Source of the DNA: Choristoneura fumiferana
Lineage: Eukaryota > Arthropoda > Insecta > Lepidoptera > Tortricidae
Reading direction: 5' to 3'
NCBI RefSeq assembly: GCF_025370935.1
Contig: NC_133486.1
Span: 1,551,006-1,615,005, forward strand
Length of the DNA: 64,000 nucleotides
The notes under the pieces were generated by a model. It searched no databases. It was not told where the DNA came from and worked only from the letters and a program-made list of their open reading frames with translations. Each line of letters begins with the position of its first letter. Position 1 is the stretch's first letter. The position numbers and the translations under genes were made by a program. Positions 42,956 through 54,200 of this stretch are shown piece after piece.

Positions 42956-43748
42956 ATTGTATATGGACGTAGATAAAATATTGTATGCAACTGTACGTAA
43001 CTAGGCCTTAAAACACTCATGTGACCCTATTATGAACAGCAACGGGACAGGTGAAACTAAATAAAAGCTTGTGAGAAAGGAACTTAATAAAACGAAATAT
43101 GTAGTGTATAATATACACACATTATGTGTGTTGCAAATATGGTTAGGTATATATGGAGCAGTGAGCGTAGGCCAGTGATCCCCTAGAAAGAGCCGACCTG
43201 AACGACGGAAGAGGGATATTAGTTGGCTATAGTCCCGTTGAGCTCCCTTTGTATACAGGACCCTATTCTGATTGTTACTTATATGTTGTGTGTAAGGGAG
43301 TGTGCGAAACACTAAGCGGGGAAAAATGCTTATGTAGTAAAAAGATGATACATTGCAAAAAACCTACGCTTCAAACAACTGCAATTGACGATGAAGAAAA
43401 TACTTAGAGGCGTATCTGTTAGATTATAGATTAGATGTCGATCTAAACTCGATTTAAAACGTGAGTTTTCTAAAAAGTGTCATGTAAAAGAGCATTTTGC
43501 GGCCTACTTTCAGGATATTGTTTGGATTTTGATTTTATCTCTCGTCTAGAAAAGCAACAATGACAAGTCTACATTAAGATTCTTCTACGCATGATGTATG
43601 GGCACTCGGCCGTCACTCCGCGGTGCTGACGCATCATTAGACACGCGCATTGTGCTGTCACGTGAATAATGCTTCTTACTATCCTGGAGTGGGAGCACAC
43701 TACTATGAGGAGTGGACTATCTACGGTCAGGTGTAGAATTGAGAAAAA
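42956..43748. other. No recognised gene
   Basis: A short Rep-L phrase (AACGGGACAGGTGAAACTAA) is at about 43039-43070; the rest is unassigned. Confidence 0.4.
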
Positions 43749-44336
43749 AACAGGCCAAGAGCGTATCGGACACGCCCAAAATAGGGTTCCGTAGCCATTA
43801 CGAAGAAAATTAAGTAATATTTTTCTAAGGATTTCGTATTTTATACGGAATCTTCCATGTTTAGGCTGCTATTTACTCTTAAACTGCCAATAATTCTCAA
43901 GCAAACTTAACCGTTATAGTTTTCCTTGTAAGTTTGAATTATACTTACTACCATCCTGATTTTTTTCAAATTTTTCCAACCACCAGTTTAGATTTTAGAG
44001 GGGGGAGGACGCTCGATTTTAATGAAAATTTGCACTTTAAAGTGGAATATTTCACAAACAAATCACTGAATCGAAAAATTGTCTTTGCAATCTCCAATGG
44101 TTTTATAATACCTATCCAACGATACCCGACACTATAGGGTTGGATGAGAAAAAAAATCACCCCCATTTTATTTTTATTGTACTATTTTGTCGGCATAGTT
44201 CACATATATATCCGTGCAAAATTACAGCTTTCTAGCATTGATAGCCCCTGAGCAAAGCCGCGGACGGACAGACAGTTTATGGGACAGACAGACCTGGTGA
44301 AACTATAAGGGTTCCGTTTTTGCCATTTTGGCTCCA
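43749..44336 (-). repeat. Rep-N copy, long
   Basis: AGGCCAAGAGCGTATCGGAC and GGGTTCCGTAGCCATTACGA at one end, AACTATAAGGGTTCCGTTTT at the other. It shows the complete internal order of this family. Confidence 0.72.
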
Positions 44337-44499
44337 GAATGCTTCCGGTTTCATCATCACAGCTCGTCATCATGTGCTTGTTGTAGCCTAAATATAAAGC
44401 TGCTTATGAATTGAGCTGTTTAACGAGATTAATAGGATTACATTTGTCGCCCTTCGAGTTCGCCTGCAACTTAATTTTTTGACAACTTGGTTTAGATAT

Positions 44500-44940
44500 A
44501 CACTAGGTCACTGAGACCTGATAAGAGGCCGCATTATGTTGAACCAAAAAGTTGTAATTACTATGGTGAAAGAACATTGGACTATTTGACTCCTCGAATT
44601 TTTAATACCATAAGGTTTCCGTATGATAATATAAGTAAAGCAGCCTTTAAGACTAAACTTAAAAATGCACTATTAGTGGTGTATACCAAGTAGCAAAAGT
44701 CGTTGTTAATTGTAGGTTGTTAATTTAACTCGGCTTCATCTTAGTGTTAATATGCATGTCTTCGCTAAAATGTTAATATCATTAGCATTAGAATAACTCA
44801 AACTTCGTAAACAATTAAGTAATGTGATTTGAGCGCGGCGCGCCAACAAACTGGTCACTCCAGTTTGGCGCATTTATTGTATTGTGTAAATTGTAATTGT
44901 TTATATATGAATAAATGATTTCTATTCTATTCTATTCTAT
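44500..44940 (+). pseudogene. LINE reverse transcriptase C-terminal relic with (TTCTA)n tail
   Basis: The plus strand reads YGERTLDYLTPRIFNTIRFP and KAAFKTKLKNALL, resembling CR1/Jockey-group C termini, then a non-coding tail ending in ATTCT repeats at 44916-44940. 5'-truncated. Confidence 0.55.
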
Positions 44941-45051
44941 AGCTAGCTAAACTGAACATAAACATTAGTATGCGACGATATCACTGGGCGTTTAAATTGC
45001 TAAATCAAGGGCCATTGTGTGGGACAGGGGCGAGCCGACTAGCGGAATGTA

Positions 45052-45909
45052 ACTAGGGTTGTAACGGAACTTCGCCTCCGCCTCCGTTACTGCGGAAGTT
45101 CCGCAAGAAATCGTATCTTCGCCTCCGCCTCCGCCTCCGCAATTTTTTTTGCGGAGTTATAACGGAAGAATTTGTTCAATTGGTTAGTTGCCAATGGTTT
45201 TTATAGTTTAACTGATTTTTTTATGTATGATACTGTTAATGGACTAGTTAAGTAATTTTAATATTTTATTGACATTTAATTTGTAATTTTCTTGAATTTA
45301 CTTGATATTTTAAATTATTGATTATTTTATTTTTCTAATGTGTTTTACTGAATTTGACATATTTTATCTTATTATATTTTAAGTAGTGTGCAAGAATATT
45401 GTACGCCTCTAGCAGGCAGGATATGGCGCTTCTTTATGTATTGCTGTCTATCAACTTTATTACCCATAACCGCAATAAAGACATTTTGATTTTTGATTTT
45501 GAGGTTTTTTTCTCATTTCATTACCTCGGCGCGCAGCGGGAACGCGGTCGGGTGGGGTGGGGGCGGGCGATGTCAAATAACACACGATAATCAACCTGTC
45601 TCGTTGCTTGGACGTACGAAATTCTAATGTCTATGTTTGATTGAACCGCGATTTTTGTAAGTGATTTTGTACAAAGTAATTGTTTATTTAAGTCACATGC
45701 ACGATGACGCCGAAAACAAGTAAGATTTGGCAGTTTTTTTAGAAATTTTAGCGATTTTTGAGTTGAATAAAGCATAAACTACTATTTTTTGCACATCCAC
45801 TTTCACCTCCGCATCCGCCTCCGTTAACCTCCGCATCCACGGAGGCGAAACTCTTCACCGCCGCATCCGCCTCCGCCTTCGCTAAGAAGGCATCCGTTAC
45901 AACCCTAGT
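45052..45909. mobile_element. 858-bp TIR element with CCTCCG-rich ends
   Basis: ACTAGGGTTGTAACGGA and TCCGTTACAACCCTAGT are perfect 17-bp inverted ends; subterminal CGCCTCCG words repeat at both ends. A LINE tail (about 45385-45503, AATAAAGACATTTTGATTTT) is nested inside. No transposase is readable; possibly a non-autonomous hAT, but no 8-bp duplication is obvious. Confidence 0.72.
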
Positions 45910-46079
45910 ATCAACCCCAGTCCGACTAAGTAACTTTTATACATTTTGTTCCCACAGTCCCCCATTGATACATTTTATGTGTCATCATGTGTGATGCCGT
46001 CTCTGTTTGTTTTTCCGAATAATCAGATACGGCATCGTAAGTACCCGTCGCATGAAATTTATTTATTTATTTATTGAAA

Positions 46080-46446
46080 ACTAGAGTTTACCCGCGGCTT
46101 CGCACGCTTAAATTCAATTTGGTAGTTACAATTGAAATTCCGGGATTTTACAAAGTTCGCCTATGAATTCCCAAAATTTAGATTGCGGTCTTCATTGAGG
46201 TTGCGTTAAGAACAACTGTCCAACATTTCACGTGTGAACCCAGCGGCTGAAATTTCAAGGATATCCCGTGGGGTACATACATAACAAATTTCATGACTAA
46301 GCCTAGCGGTTGTTATTTCGAGATTTTATCCCTATCCCGTGGGAATATCGGGATAAAAAGTAGCCTATGTGTTATTACAGATGTCCAGCTATCTACGTAA
46401 CAAATTTCATCTAAATGCGTCCAGCCGTTTTAGCGTGAATGAGTAA

Positions 46447-46493
<47 letters not shown>

Positions 46494-46566
46494 GCACGCA
46501 CGCGCGCACGCACGCACGCACCCACGCACACACACACGCAAACTATTTATAATATTGGTAGGATTA
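46080..46566 (+). repeat. Rep-E copy with (CA)n expansion
   Basis: GTTTACCCGCGGCTTCGCAC to AATATTGGTAGGAT; 46447-46540 is a CA/CGCA microsatellite. Confidence 0.72.
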
Positions 46567-47170
46567 GGAAGTAGGATGATCTTGAGGACTTACAGCATTG
46601 GCTAAGGCGTCCTACAGGGATAAAAATACCTCATCTTATCAATAACATTAAACAGCACAATAAGAACGATAAGTACACATAAGATGAATAAAAGAATAAA
46701 ATGAATTTAATATAGCCCGTTAGAGTTTCCATGTGCCAGCGTGACGTCGATTCGTCACATGCCCCCACTCCCGAACTTCTATAGGTTCATGTCGTTAGTG
46801 AAACTTTTAACTCTACTTCAAAATGGAGCACAACCCGAAATATCTAAAGAAACTGGCAATAAGTACTTACAGAATGCGGGCTCAAGGATGTGTTATCCTT
46901 TAAAAAAACCAACAATACCGACCTTTTAGGACCTTTGATAAAAGCCCTCACAAACTCTTAAATCACGTTTCTGAATGAAGCAATTTGCTTATAAGACAAT
47001 TCGATTTGCTGATCTCGTTATGAGTTTATTTTAGTCGATTTTATAAGCGAGGTTTTTTTCCCGCCCCTATTTAATAAAAGTTACAAATGCTGCAATCCAT
47101 AGATACTTTAATATTATAAATGCGAAAGTAACTCTGTCTGTCTGTTACGCTTTCACGCCTAATCCTAGTC
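46567..47170. other. No recognised gene
   Basis: Unassigned AT-rich DNA; a Hel-E start phrase (AATATTATAAATGCGAAAGT) lies at 47110-47130. Confidence 0.4.
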
Positions 47171-47921
47171 TAGAGCTTGCCTAAGCTAAAATGACGCGTC
47201 CCTCACTCAACTAAATCAGTTCATTGTGACTATACCTACTTCGATTTTTAGCATTAGAAAAAGGGTAAACAATCAATGCCGTGGTGGCCTAGTGTAAGCC
47301 GTGGTGGCCTAGTGTAAGCCGTGGTGGCCTAGTGTAAGCCGTGGTGGCCTAGTGTAAGCCGTGGTGGCCTAGTGGTTTGACCCATCGCCTCTCAAGCAGA
47401 GGGTCGTGGGTTCAAACCCCGGCTCGCACCTCTGAGTTTTTCGAAATTCATGTGCGGAGTTACATTTGAAATTTACCACGAGCTTTGCGGTGAAGGAAAA
47501 CATCGTGAGGAAACCTGCACAAACCTGCGAAGCAATTCAATGGTGTGTGTGAAGTTCCCAATCCGCACTGGGCCCGCGTGGGAACTATGGCCCAAGCCCT
47601 CTCTTTGCTAATTGTTACATTTGCTGTGTTTTTTTATTAAAAGGACAAGTCAAGATCATTTAAAAAGAAAGAAAGAAAGAAAGAAAATACATTTATTTAA
47701 CGCCATAAAAACAAACACCCATTTACTTCCTTTAATTTACTTCCTTTCTAATGCTAAAAAACGAAGAATAAAAAAATAAACCGCCGTAGAGTCTACGGGC
47801 GTAGGTATTTAATGAATCTCCGTTAGACTCAGGCGATTAGGTACTGTAAAATTTGCTGGCATAATGAACTGATTTAGTTGAGTGAGAGATGCGTCATTTT
47901 AGCTTAGTTAGACAAGCTCTA
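47171..47921. mobile_element. 751-bp foldback element with SINE-B and (GAAA)n inside
   Basis: Arms TAGAGCTTGCCTAAGCTAAA and ...TTTAGCTTAGTTAGACAAGC pair over about 55 bp with one small indel; inner ATTTTTAGCATTAGAAA pairs with TTTCTAATGCTAAAAAAC. SINE-B (47276-47602) and (GAAA)n (47664-47685) lie between the arms. Confidence 0.7.
47276..47602 (+). mobile_element. SINE-B with a tandemly repeated head
   Basis: The first 20 bp of the head (GCCGTGGTGGCCTAGTGTAA), which include the A box, are repeated four times before the intact fifth head and the body (to GGCCCAAGCCCTCTC). Confidence 0.88.
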
Positions 47922-48311
47922 TACGACGTATACGTTTATTGCTTAAGAATAAGAATAATTTTTATTTATCTAAAAATAAACCAAAAACCACTATTAAATA
48001 TACCAGATGTATCTCGAGACACAGAATGAGCCCACGCATTTTTTACTTTCAAAAGATTTCAGAAAGTTCTCTAACGTCACACCATCAGAAGCCCAACAAT
48101 GGGCACTTGACCAAATCATTTAGCGGCCAACAAACTTATTCAACACGGGCTTCATTACATCAAAAACAAACGAACTCACGGCATCATTATGTTAATGTAA
48201 TTGCAGTTCGTTGTTGGCGTTCCTTTTTAATATTTCTCCACAGTTCGACTTCTTCAACTTTACTAAATTATAATTAAGGGTGGAGCCAGACGAGTGTAAT
48301 TTTTGAGCTGT

Positions 48312-48787
48312 ACCGTAAACTGCTTCAACTTTGCCCTCTGGCCCCAACATTGCCTGAGTTGATTTAGAGTCGATAACTTAGCACTCTTATAGGTGTAGTT
48401 TGCAGGTGGTAGGACCTTGTGCAAGGTCCGCCCGGATTGCTACCACCATCTTACTTGCTAATCCTGCCGTGAAGCAGCAGTGCTTGCACTGTTGTGTTTC
48501 GGCGTGGAGAGTAAGACAGCCGGTGATATTACTGGCACTTGAGGTATCCCATCTTAGGCCTCTAGGTTGGCGGTGGTGATCTCTTACCATCAGGAGACCC
48601 ATTTGCTCGTTTGCCATCCAGTCGAATAAAAAAAAAAAAAAAAAAAAAGGTGTTAAACTTTTATCTACACGGGAATTATTATTACGGGGGGATAAAAGTT
48701 TTAAAACCTAAAGGGTGCTAAGTTATCGACTCTAAATCGAATCAGGCAATGTTGGGGCCAGAGGGCAAAGTTGAAGCAGTTTACGGT
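48312..48787. mobile_element. MITE with about 73-bp TIRs, interrupted by Rep-A
   Basis: ACCGTAAACTGCTTCAACTT...CTTAGCAC and GTGCTAAG...AAGTTGAAGCAGTTTACGGT are inverted ends with few mismatches. Rep-A copy 5 sits at 48402-48648 in plus orientation. Confidence 0.82.
48402..48648 (+). repeat. Rep-A copy 5, internal deletion
   Basis: As other copies, with the GCAACGCATCTGCAATACCC segment missing, and a poly(A) of about 20. Confidence 0.85.
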
Positions 48788-49529
48788 AAGTCGCGTATTA
48801 TCTATTGCGTAAATTTCGTTTCATACAATGTGTTGTGTATAATGCATTTCGACTCGCCGTGTGGCACAATCTGGACTATTGTATAAAACCTAATGGGCAT
48901 ACAATAAAGGAACTTAAGCGTGGAGATATTTTTGATCTTACATTAAATCTTTATAAACCAGAAGACGTCTTTTCACTAGTCTCTAGGTAGGTATAACATA
49001 GTGAAATAATCGTTTAAATTTTGAAATTTTGTTACGATATTACATGAATCAACGATCAATTTGTATGTAATAATTTTTCAGAGAAACTAACAGGGCAACG
49101 TGACAGATGTAAGCTAGTCAGTAATAAATTTGACCTTCATTTACTTTGAATTTAGGTGCATTATTATGATAAATGATTTCAGAAAATATACAATGTAAAA
49201 AGCAATTTGTTTCTTATTTGTTTATCAGTGGCTTCCGCGTCCATTATTTCAAATCAACAATATTAAGCTTCGCAAACGCAAACAGATTAAGTTTTTATTT
49301 TAAAAATCCGCCAAAAGGGCAAAAATATTCTAATCCGTTGAGGCAATCGAAAATGATATCTTTGGATAGAAAATTAATGTAATTTTTGAAAGAGTTGTTG
49401 ATACGAAAAAATACCTTTGGTATTATATTCGAACAAATAGGTACTAACTAAGTCAGTACATGATTTAACACGGTAACCACTGCTAAATTGGCTTTAGGTA
49501 CTTAAACAATTTTTTATCAAATTTTTTTT
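48788..49529. other. No recognised gene
   Basis: AT-rich; ORFs at 48805-48990 and 49173-49382 have no family features. Confidence 0.4.
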
Positions 49530-49715
49530 AACCGACTTCAAAAACCTTGAAAATAATTTTCTACTACTTTGAAGTCGGTGCCTCAACACGAGCCAGCAGG
49601 AATGGAACTATAGTCTTCTACCTCACCTACTATGTATTTGGCTTTAATCACTCCTGCTAGCTCGTGCTGAGGCACCGACTTTAGAAAATTATTTTCAAGG
49701 TTTTTGAAGTCGGTT
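49530..49715. mobile_element. 186-bp palindromic MITE with perfect 33-bp TIRs
   Basis: AACCGACTTCAAAAACCTTG... and ...CAAGGTTTTTGAAGTCGGTT; an inner palindrome GTCGGTGCCTCA / TGAGGCACCGAC continues the fold. Confidence 0.88.
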
Positions 49716-50035
49716 CCATTTTTGTTTTTTTGTTTTTATAATTTTAAGCGATTTGTACCCATAGTGCATCTCACAGCGATTACATTAAGCTCAAACTCAA
49801 ACACGGCATATTATTTTATAACAGAGTACCGGTACCTACGGTCTTCACCATCAGGTCCAGTTCACCAAATGATACTTTCTGATAGTAAATACTTGACTTG
49901 GTGTTAAAAATGCCAAAATCGCTACAGGTGTGCTTTAAAAATTCGAGGGTTGCCCTCGATTTCTCTAGGATTCCATCATCAGATCCTGACTTGGTGTCAA
50001 TGGGGCCACCTCGGAAGTATGTGCTTCAGAAGTAA

Positions 50036-50245
50036 AAGATAGCGAGTTTTATAGCTCTTGTCGCTGCGACAAAAGATGTAAGGGCGAGTTCTCGCCGACA
50101 GTGTGAACAGCCAGCGATCAACTATTAATATATGTGTCTCTTTTATTCACACAGGATCTTATATCTTTTGTTCGTTTATTTAAAAAATCGTTAAAATAGT
50201 CGATAGCCAATCGTTTCCTCGCTGGCGGTGAGACGAGTGCCTAAA
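50036..50245 (-). mobile_element. Truncated copy of the 39733 MITE
   Basis: Inverse of 39733-39935: AGTTTTATAGCTCTTGTCGC to CGCTGGCGGTGAGACGAGTG. One TIR is lost. Confidence 0.78.
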
Positions 50246-50594
50246 GAGTTGCGTTGGCTACTCGAGATTATTGACTGTCTTGTGGTCAGATCTTAGATTA
50301 TTTAAGACCATTGACCCCATCGTAATTTTAATTGGTTATCTAAATGTGATTCCAGAATAAAAATAATATATAATACGTAATACAACTTATTATTTATCGA
50401 AAGAACAACTGCATTATTTACATCTTGGCCATGAGTCACATGTGCCGCATGGACGTATCAGTACAGTCACGAATGAGGCACATGCGCCTCATGGGACAGG
50501 GAACCCGTTAAATGCATTGTTCATGGTTATTGATGATTGATGCGCCGCGCGTTTTGTTCCAAACAGCTAGTCTAGTGCCGTAAGGTACATAGAT

Positions 50595-50690
50595 GTTAAT
50601 GAGTCTAACTCACAGAAGAGTGCCATGCACCTTTTGATCCAGTGCGCCTGCGGCTTGTGCGTGACCAGCTCGATGCTCATGAAGTATCTA
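50595..50690 (-). pseudogene. Diverged partial duplicate of the dynein last exon
   Basis: The minus strand reads ELVTHKPQAHWIKR like the true last exon, then CMALFCELDS in place of GVALFCALDY, with no stop at the family position. Only the last 90 bp or so are copied; there is no upstream coding part. A matching piece of the 3' flank (GGAGCTCCGCTGTGCGGAGC) is at 50833-50852 and at 51149-51168. Confidence 0.65.
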
Positions 50691-50832
50691 GTCAACGTTA
50701 AAATATCTTTATTTTTGTAAATAGGAGCGATAAGCCACCTGTACTTATGGAAAATCTCTATATACTTACCTGTGTTCCTGTAGTGCTTACTATGTGATGG
50801 TGTTCAAAAAAGCCTCATTGTATTGTATTGTA

Positions 50833-51261
50833 GGAGCTCCGCTGTGCGGAGCTTTCTGTATTCAGACAATTGCATGGAGTTGACTGAGAAACTAAACGAC
50901 AGAAGACATCTAAAGTCATTATAGTTATTAATGACATCTAAATAAGTGCAGCCTAAGAGTCTACGCTAGCTAGCGCGGGTGCACTTGACGGGTGCAGGTA
51001 CAATCCTATGCACGCGACTCATACTATTTTTCAATAGGCGTCCACTCGTTCCGTGCGGTTTGTCAGCTAGCATACGCCCTTATAGACAACTACGCTAGCT
51101 GCAAGCTAACTAGCAAGTATTGTCAAAATAATCTTCATCTTTATAAATAGGAGCTCCGCTGTGCGGAGCTTCATGAACTCGGAGAACAAAAAGAGGAGAT
51201 TAAGCAATCAAACGACAGAATACATCTAAAATCATTATTTAATAACATCTAACAAGCACAG
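50833..51261 (-). repeat. Duplicated 3' flank of the dynein gene with an old Harbinger-like MITE
   Basis: 50833-50955 and 51149-51261 share GGAGCTCCGCTGTGCGGAGC, ACGACAGAA.ACATCTAAA and ATGACATCTAA-type phrases. 50963-51089 is a decayed relative of the MITE at 15460 (GTCTACGCTAGCTAGCGCGG). The short stem AGCTCCGC/GCGGAGCT would lie in the dynein 3' UTR. Confidence 0.6.
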
Positions 51262-54200
51262 TTAATAGTCTAACGCACAGAATAGTGCCACGCCGCGCTT
51301 GATCCAGTGCGCCTGCGGCTTGTGCGTGACCAGCTCTATGGTCATGACGTAGTTGGTGGAGTGTCCGGTGGTGGACAGCGTGCCCGCGCGCAGCAGCGTC
51401 TTGTACGTCGGACACTCGTACAGCCCCGACTGCAGCTTGTGGTACACCTCGGGCTTCATGTAGATGATCGCCATTTCTGTGCGAACGTGATTAATTATGA
51501 GCAGGGTACAAATATGTAACCTTCAGTGTTTCCACCAGGGATGTACGGTCAAGGACTTTAAGTCATGAGACACCAAGCACCATTTACATCGAACCAACCA
51601 TTTCACAGTAAACATCATAGTGATATCGCATTAATTAACAAGGGAGGATCAGTGCGAGGGCGTGTAGCGGACTCTTTTCAAATAAGCTAGCGGAGTGCGG
51701 TTAGGCTGCGGCTCCACTGAGGCGGAGATGAGCGGAGCGGAGAAGAGACGTATAATGAGGCGGAGTCGAGATGTGGATTCAACTAATATGATTGGTCGAT
51801 CCCTACACGTCTCCTCGCCGCTCCGCTCGTCTCCGCCTCAGTGGAGACGAAGCCTTACACGGGGGCGCGCCACTGGCCGCTACAGTGGCTGTGTACACGC
51901 AACACATCCTCGCAACACATTCCTCGCACACATCCTTACCTTGTTTTGTATCTACAAAAACTTCACTCCGCTGAGCTGTTCCCACCATAGGTGTGCTAAG
52001 CGGAGGATATGTAAATGAAGCGTTTCTATTGGTTCATGGCAAAAACATCCCTCGCAAAACTTCCTTGCACATCTGGTTGAAACGAAGCCTTACAATAAAA
52101 TGTGGATAGTAGAAAAATAGAACGTTAATTTAAGTTACACGTTTAAAAGTGAAAAATCACAGTTCGATACCGTGCCGTTGGAAGAAATGTGCCTCCGCTT
52201 CGGGATTGGCCTTCTGAGAAACTCAAATTCATCGCGCAGTTCCACGCGCCGGTGTGCAGATGTTTCAACACCATTGCCAACGCGAGGAACCGCCTGCGGC
52301 TAGGGAGGGGGAGGGGGTGGTGATGGTTTTATCTGGCCGGTTCACTGATATGATGATGATTGTCACCTGTGTACAGTTCCTTAGGCCTGCTCTCCTCGAG
52401 CGACATGTCTCCCATGTTCCACCGCGCTCCTTCGAGATACAGGCCGCGGACGCAGCATCCGTCGTCAGGTTTCTTGGCCGGGGCTCCAGCCAGGGCCTGG
52501 ACAGGTCAAGAGAGTACGGTCTTAGCTAACGATAAGGCCGCTTATGCCTGCTAAGCTTTAGACGGCCAAATAGGTGCAGCGGAAATTGAAAAGCCAGAAA
52601 ACAACGACGCTATACACAGCTATCTGACAAAAGCATTGCGTGCTCGTGGCAAAATCGTTGTCCTTGCGGCGAAGCGCTGCGCACTGACTTTGCTCTAAAC
52701 TCGCCTGCATATCTTCAGCGTGACAAGGCTCTGAAAGATAAATATCCTCAATGCAGCTAGCCAAACCCCTCATAGTTTAAAACCAACCTCAAACCCGTAG
52801 CCCACAGTGTCGATGGCGATGACGTGTTTCCTGGCGTAGTTCTGGAGCGCGCCCGTGAGGAACGCCTGCGGGAAGTAGAAGCCGGAGATCCAGAACACCT
52901 TGGGGATGCCGGTGTCCGCCCACTCCTGCATGAACTTGACGCGGAGGCAAAGGTCCTTCACCCACGCCGCTGGACATCAAAAATTTTAATTAATTCTGTA
53001 AATATGCTTCAATCTGTTCTGTACCTTCAATAGGCTCATAGAATTCACACATTAGGGGTGCACATTTTGGTTTTCGTATAAGTAGGTAAACGTTACGTTC
53101 ATCGGGTCAAGGTATCTTAGGATACAGTCACCTGCATTAATATCTGCCACAGCATTGCGTGCAAAAATCCGCACAAAGCGTTTTCGCTCTTCCTTCATCA
53201 ACCGCACAGCAAGAGTGGAATTCCCTGCCTGCGACTGTGTTTCCTGAACACTACAATTTGGCCGCTTACAAGTCCAGGGTGAATGAGCATTTACTAGGCA
53301 GGCGTGCTCCATCGTAGGCCTCCTCGCTTTCCATCAGGCGTGATTGTGGCCAAACGCAAGCCTATACTGTTTAATAAAAACTGACACATCCAACTGACCC
53401 TAAAAATAGGGTCGTATCAGATCATATCAGATTTAAGCACGCTTTGTTGTGCCAGATATTGCTGCTAATGACTGTACATACATGAGTAGGTCAGATCACA
53501 ATGCAAGTCCAATGTCAACGAAAAATCATTTTTATTTCACAAAAACTTCTATTGCTTTAGGCACCATATAGTTTTATTGAGCGCAATATTTAATAATCTG
53601 CATTAAATTCATAAACTGAGTAGACGCAGCATTTACTAAATCATTCAATTAATCCGGTAATGGCGCAGCATCCATAAACATTTGCTAACTCGCAAGCCGC
53701 AACATATAAGCTGTACAGAATTGCGATTATTGTTTGTATTATTTTAATGAAAATTATAAAATCGATCGCAGCTGTTAGTTTTGATGCCTGCAATCGAGTT
53801 GGCAGCAGTTTAATAGCTGGTATTTCACCATCGTGAGCTCAGCGTAAGATTATACCGCATCACCGATAACCTATGTTTTTCCGTATTGTTCTTAGATGTC
53901 TCTCCACCAACAAAGTTACATAGCCCACAACTCACCCAGGGGTTTAAGAGAAGGGTATGCCTTTGAGCTCCACATGACCGGTACGGTGTTCCGTGAGAGG
54001 CTGCCGGACATGCTCTCCAGAGCTTCGGACATCACCACCAGACCTTTTAGAGCCTTCAGGAGATCCCTGCGAGAATCAAGGAAAGTTTTTATGCCATACA
54101 TTATTGAGATTTTTGGCGTAACAGCATATTAGTTTTTTGCGTCAGCACTGACTATAAATTGACAATCCAACATTATTAACTTTATATAAAACTACTGTGT

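Noticed and set aside
52254..52529. Plus-strand ORF opposite the dynein gene
   Set aside because: It is the shadow of dynein exon 52496-52367, whose minus-strand translation matches the family.
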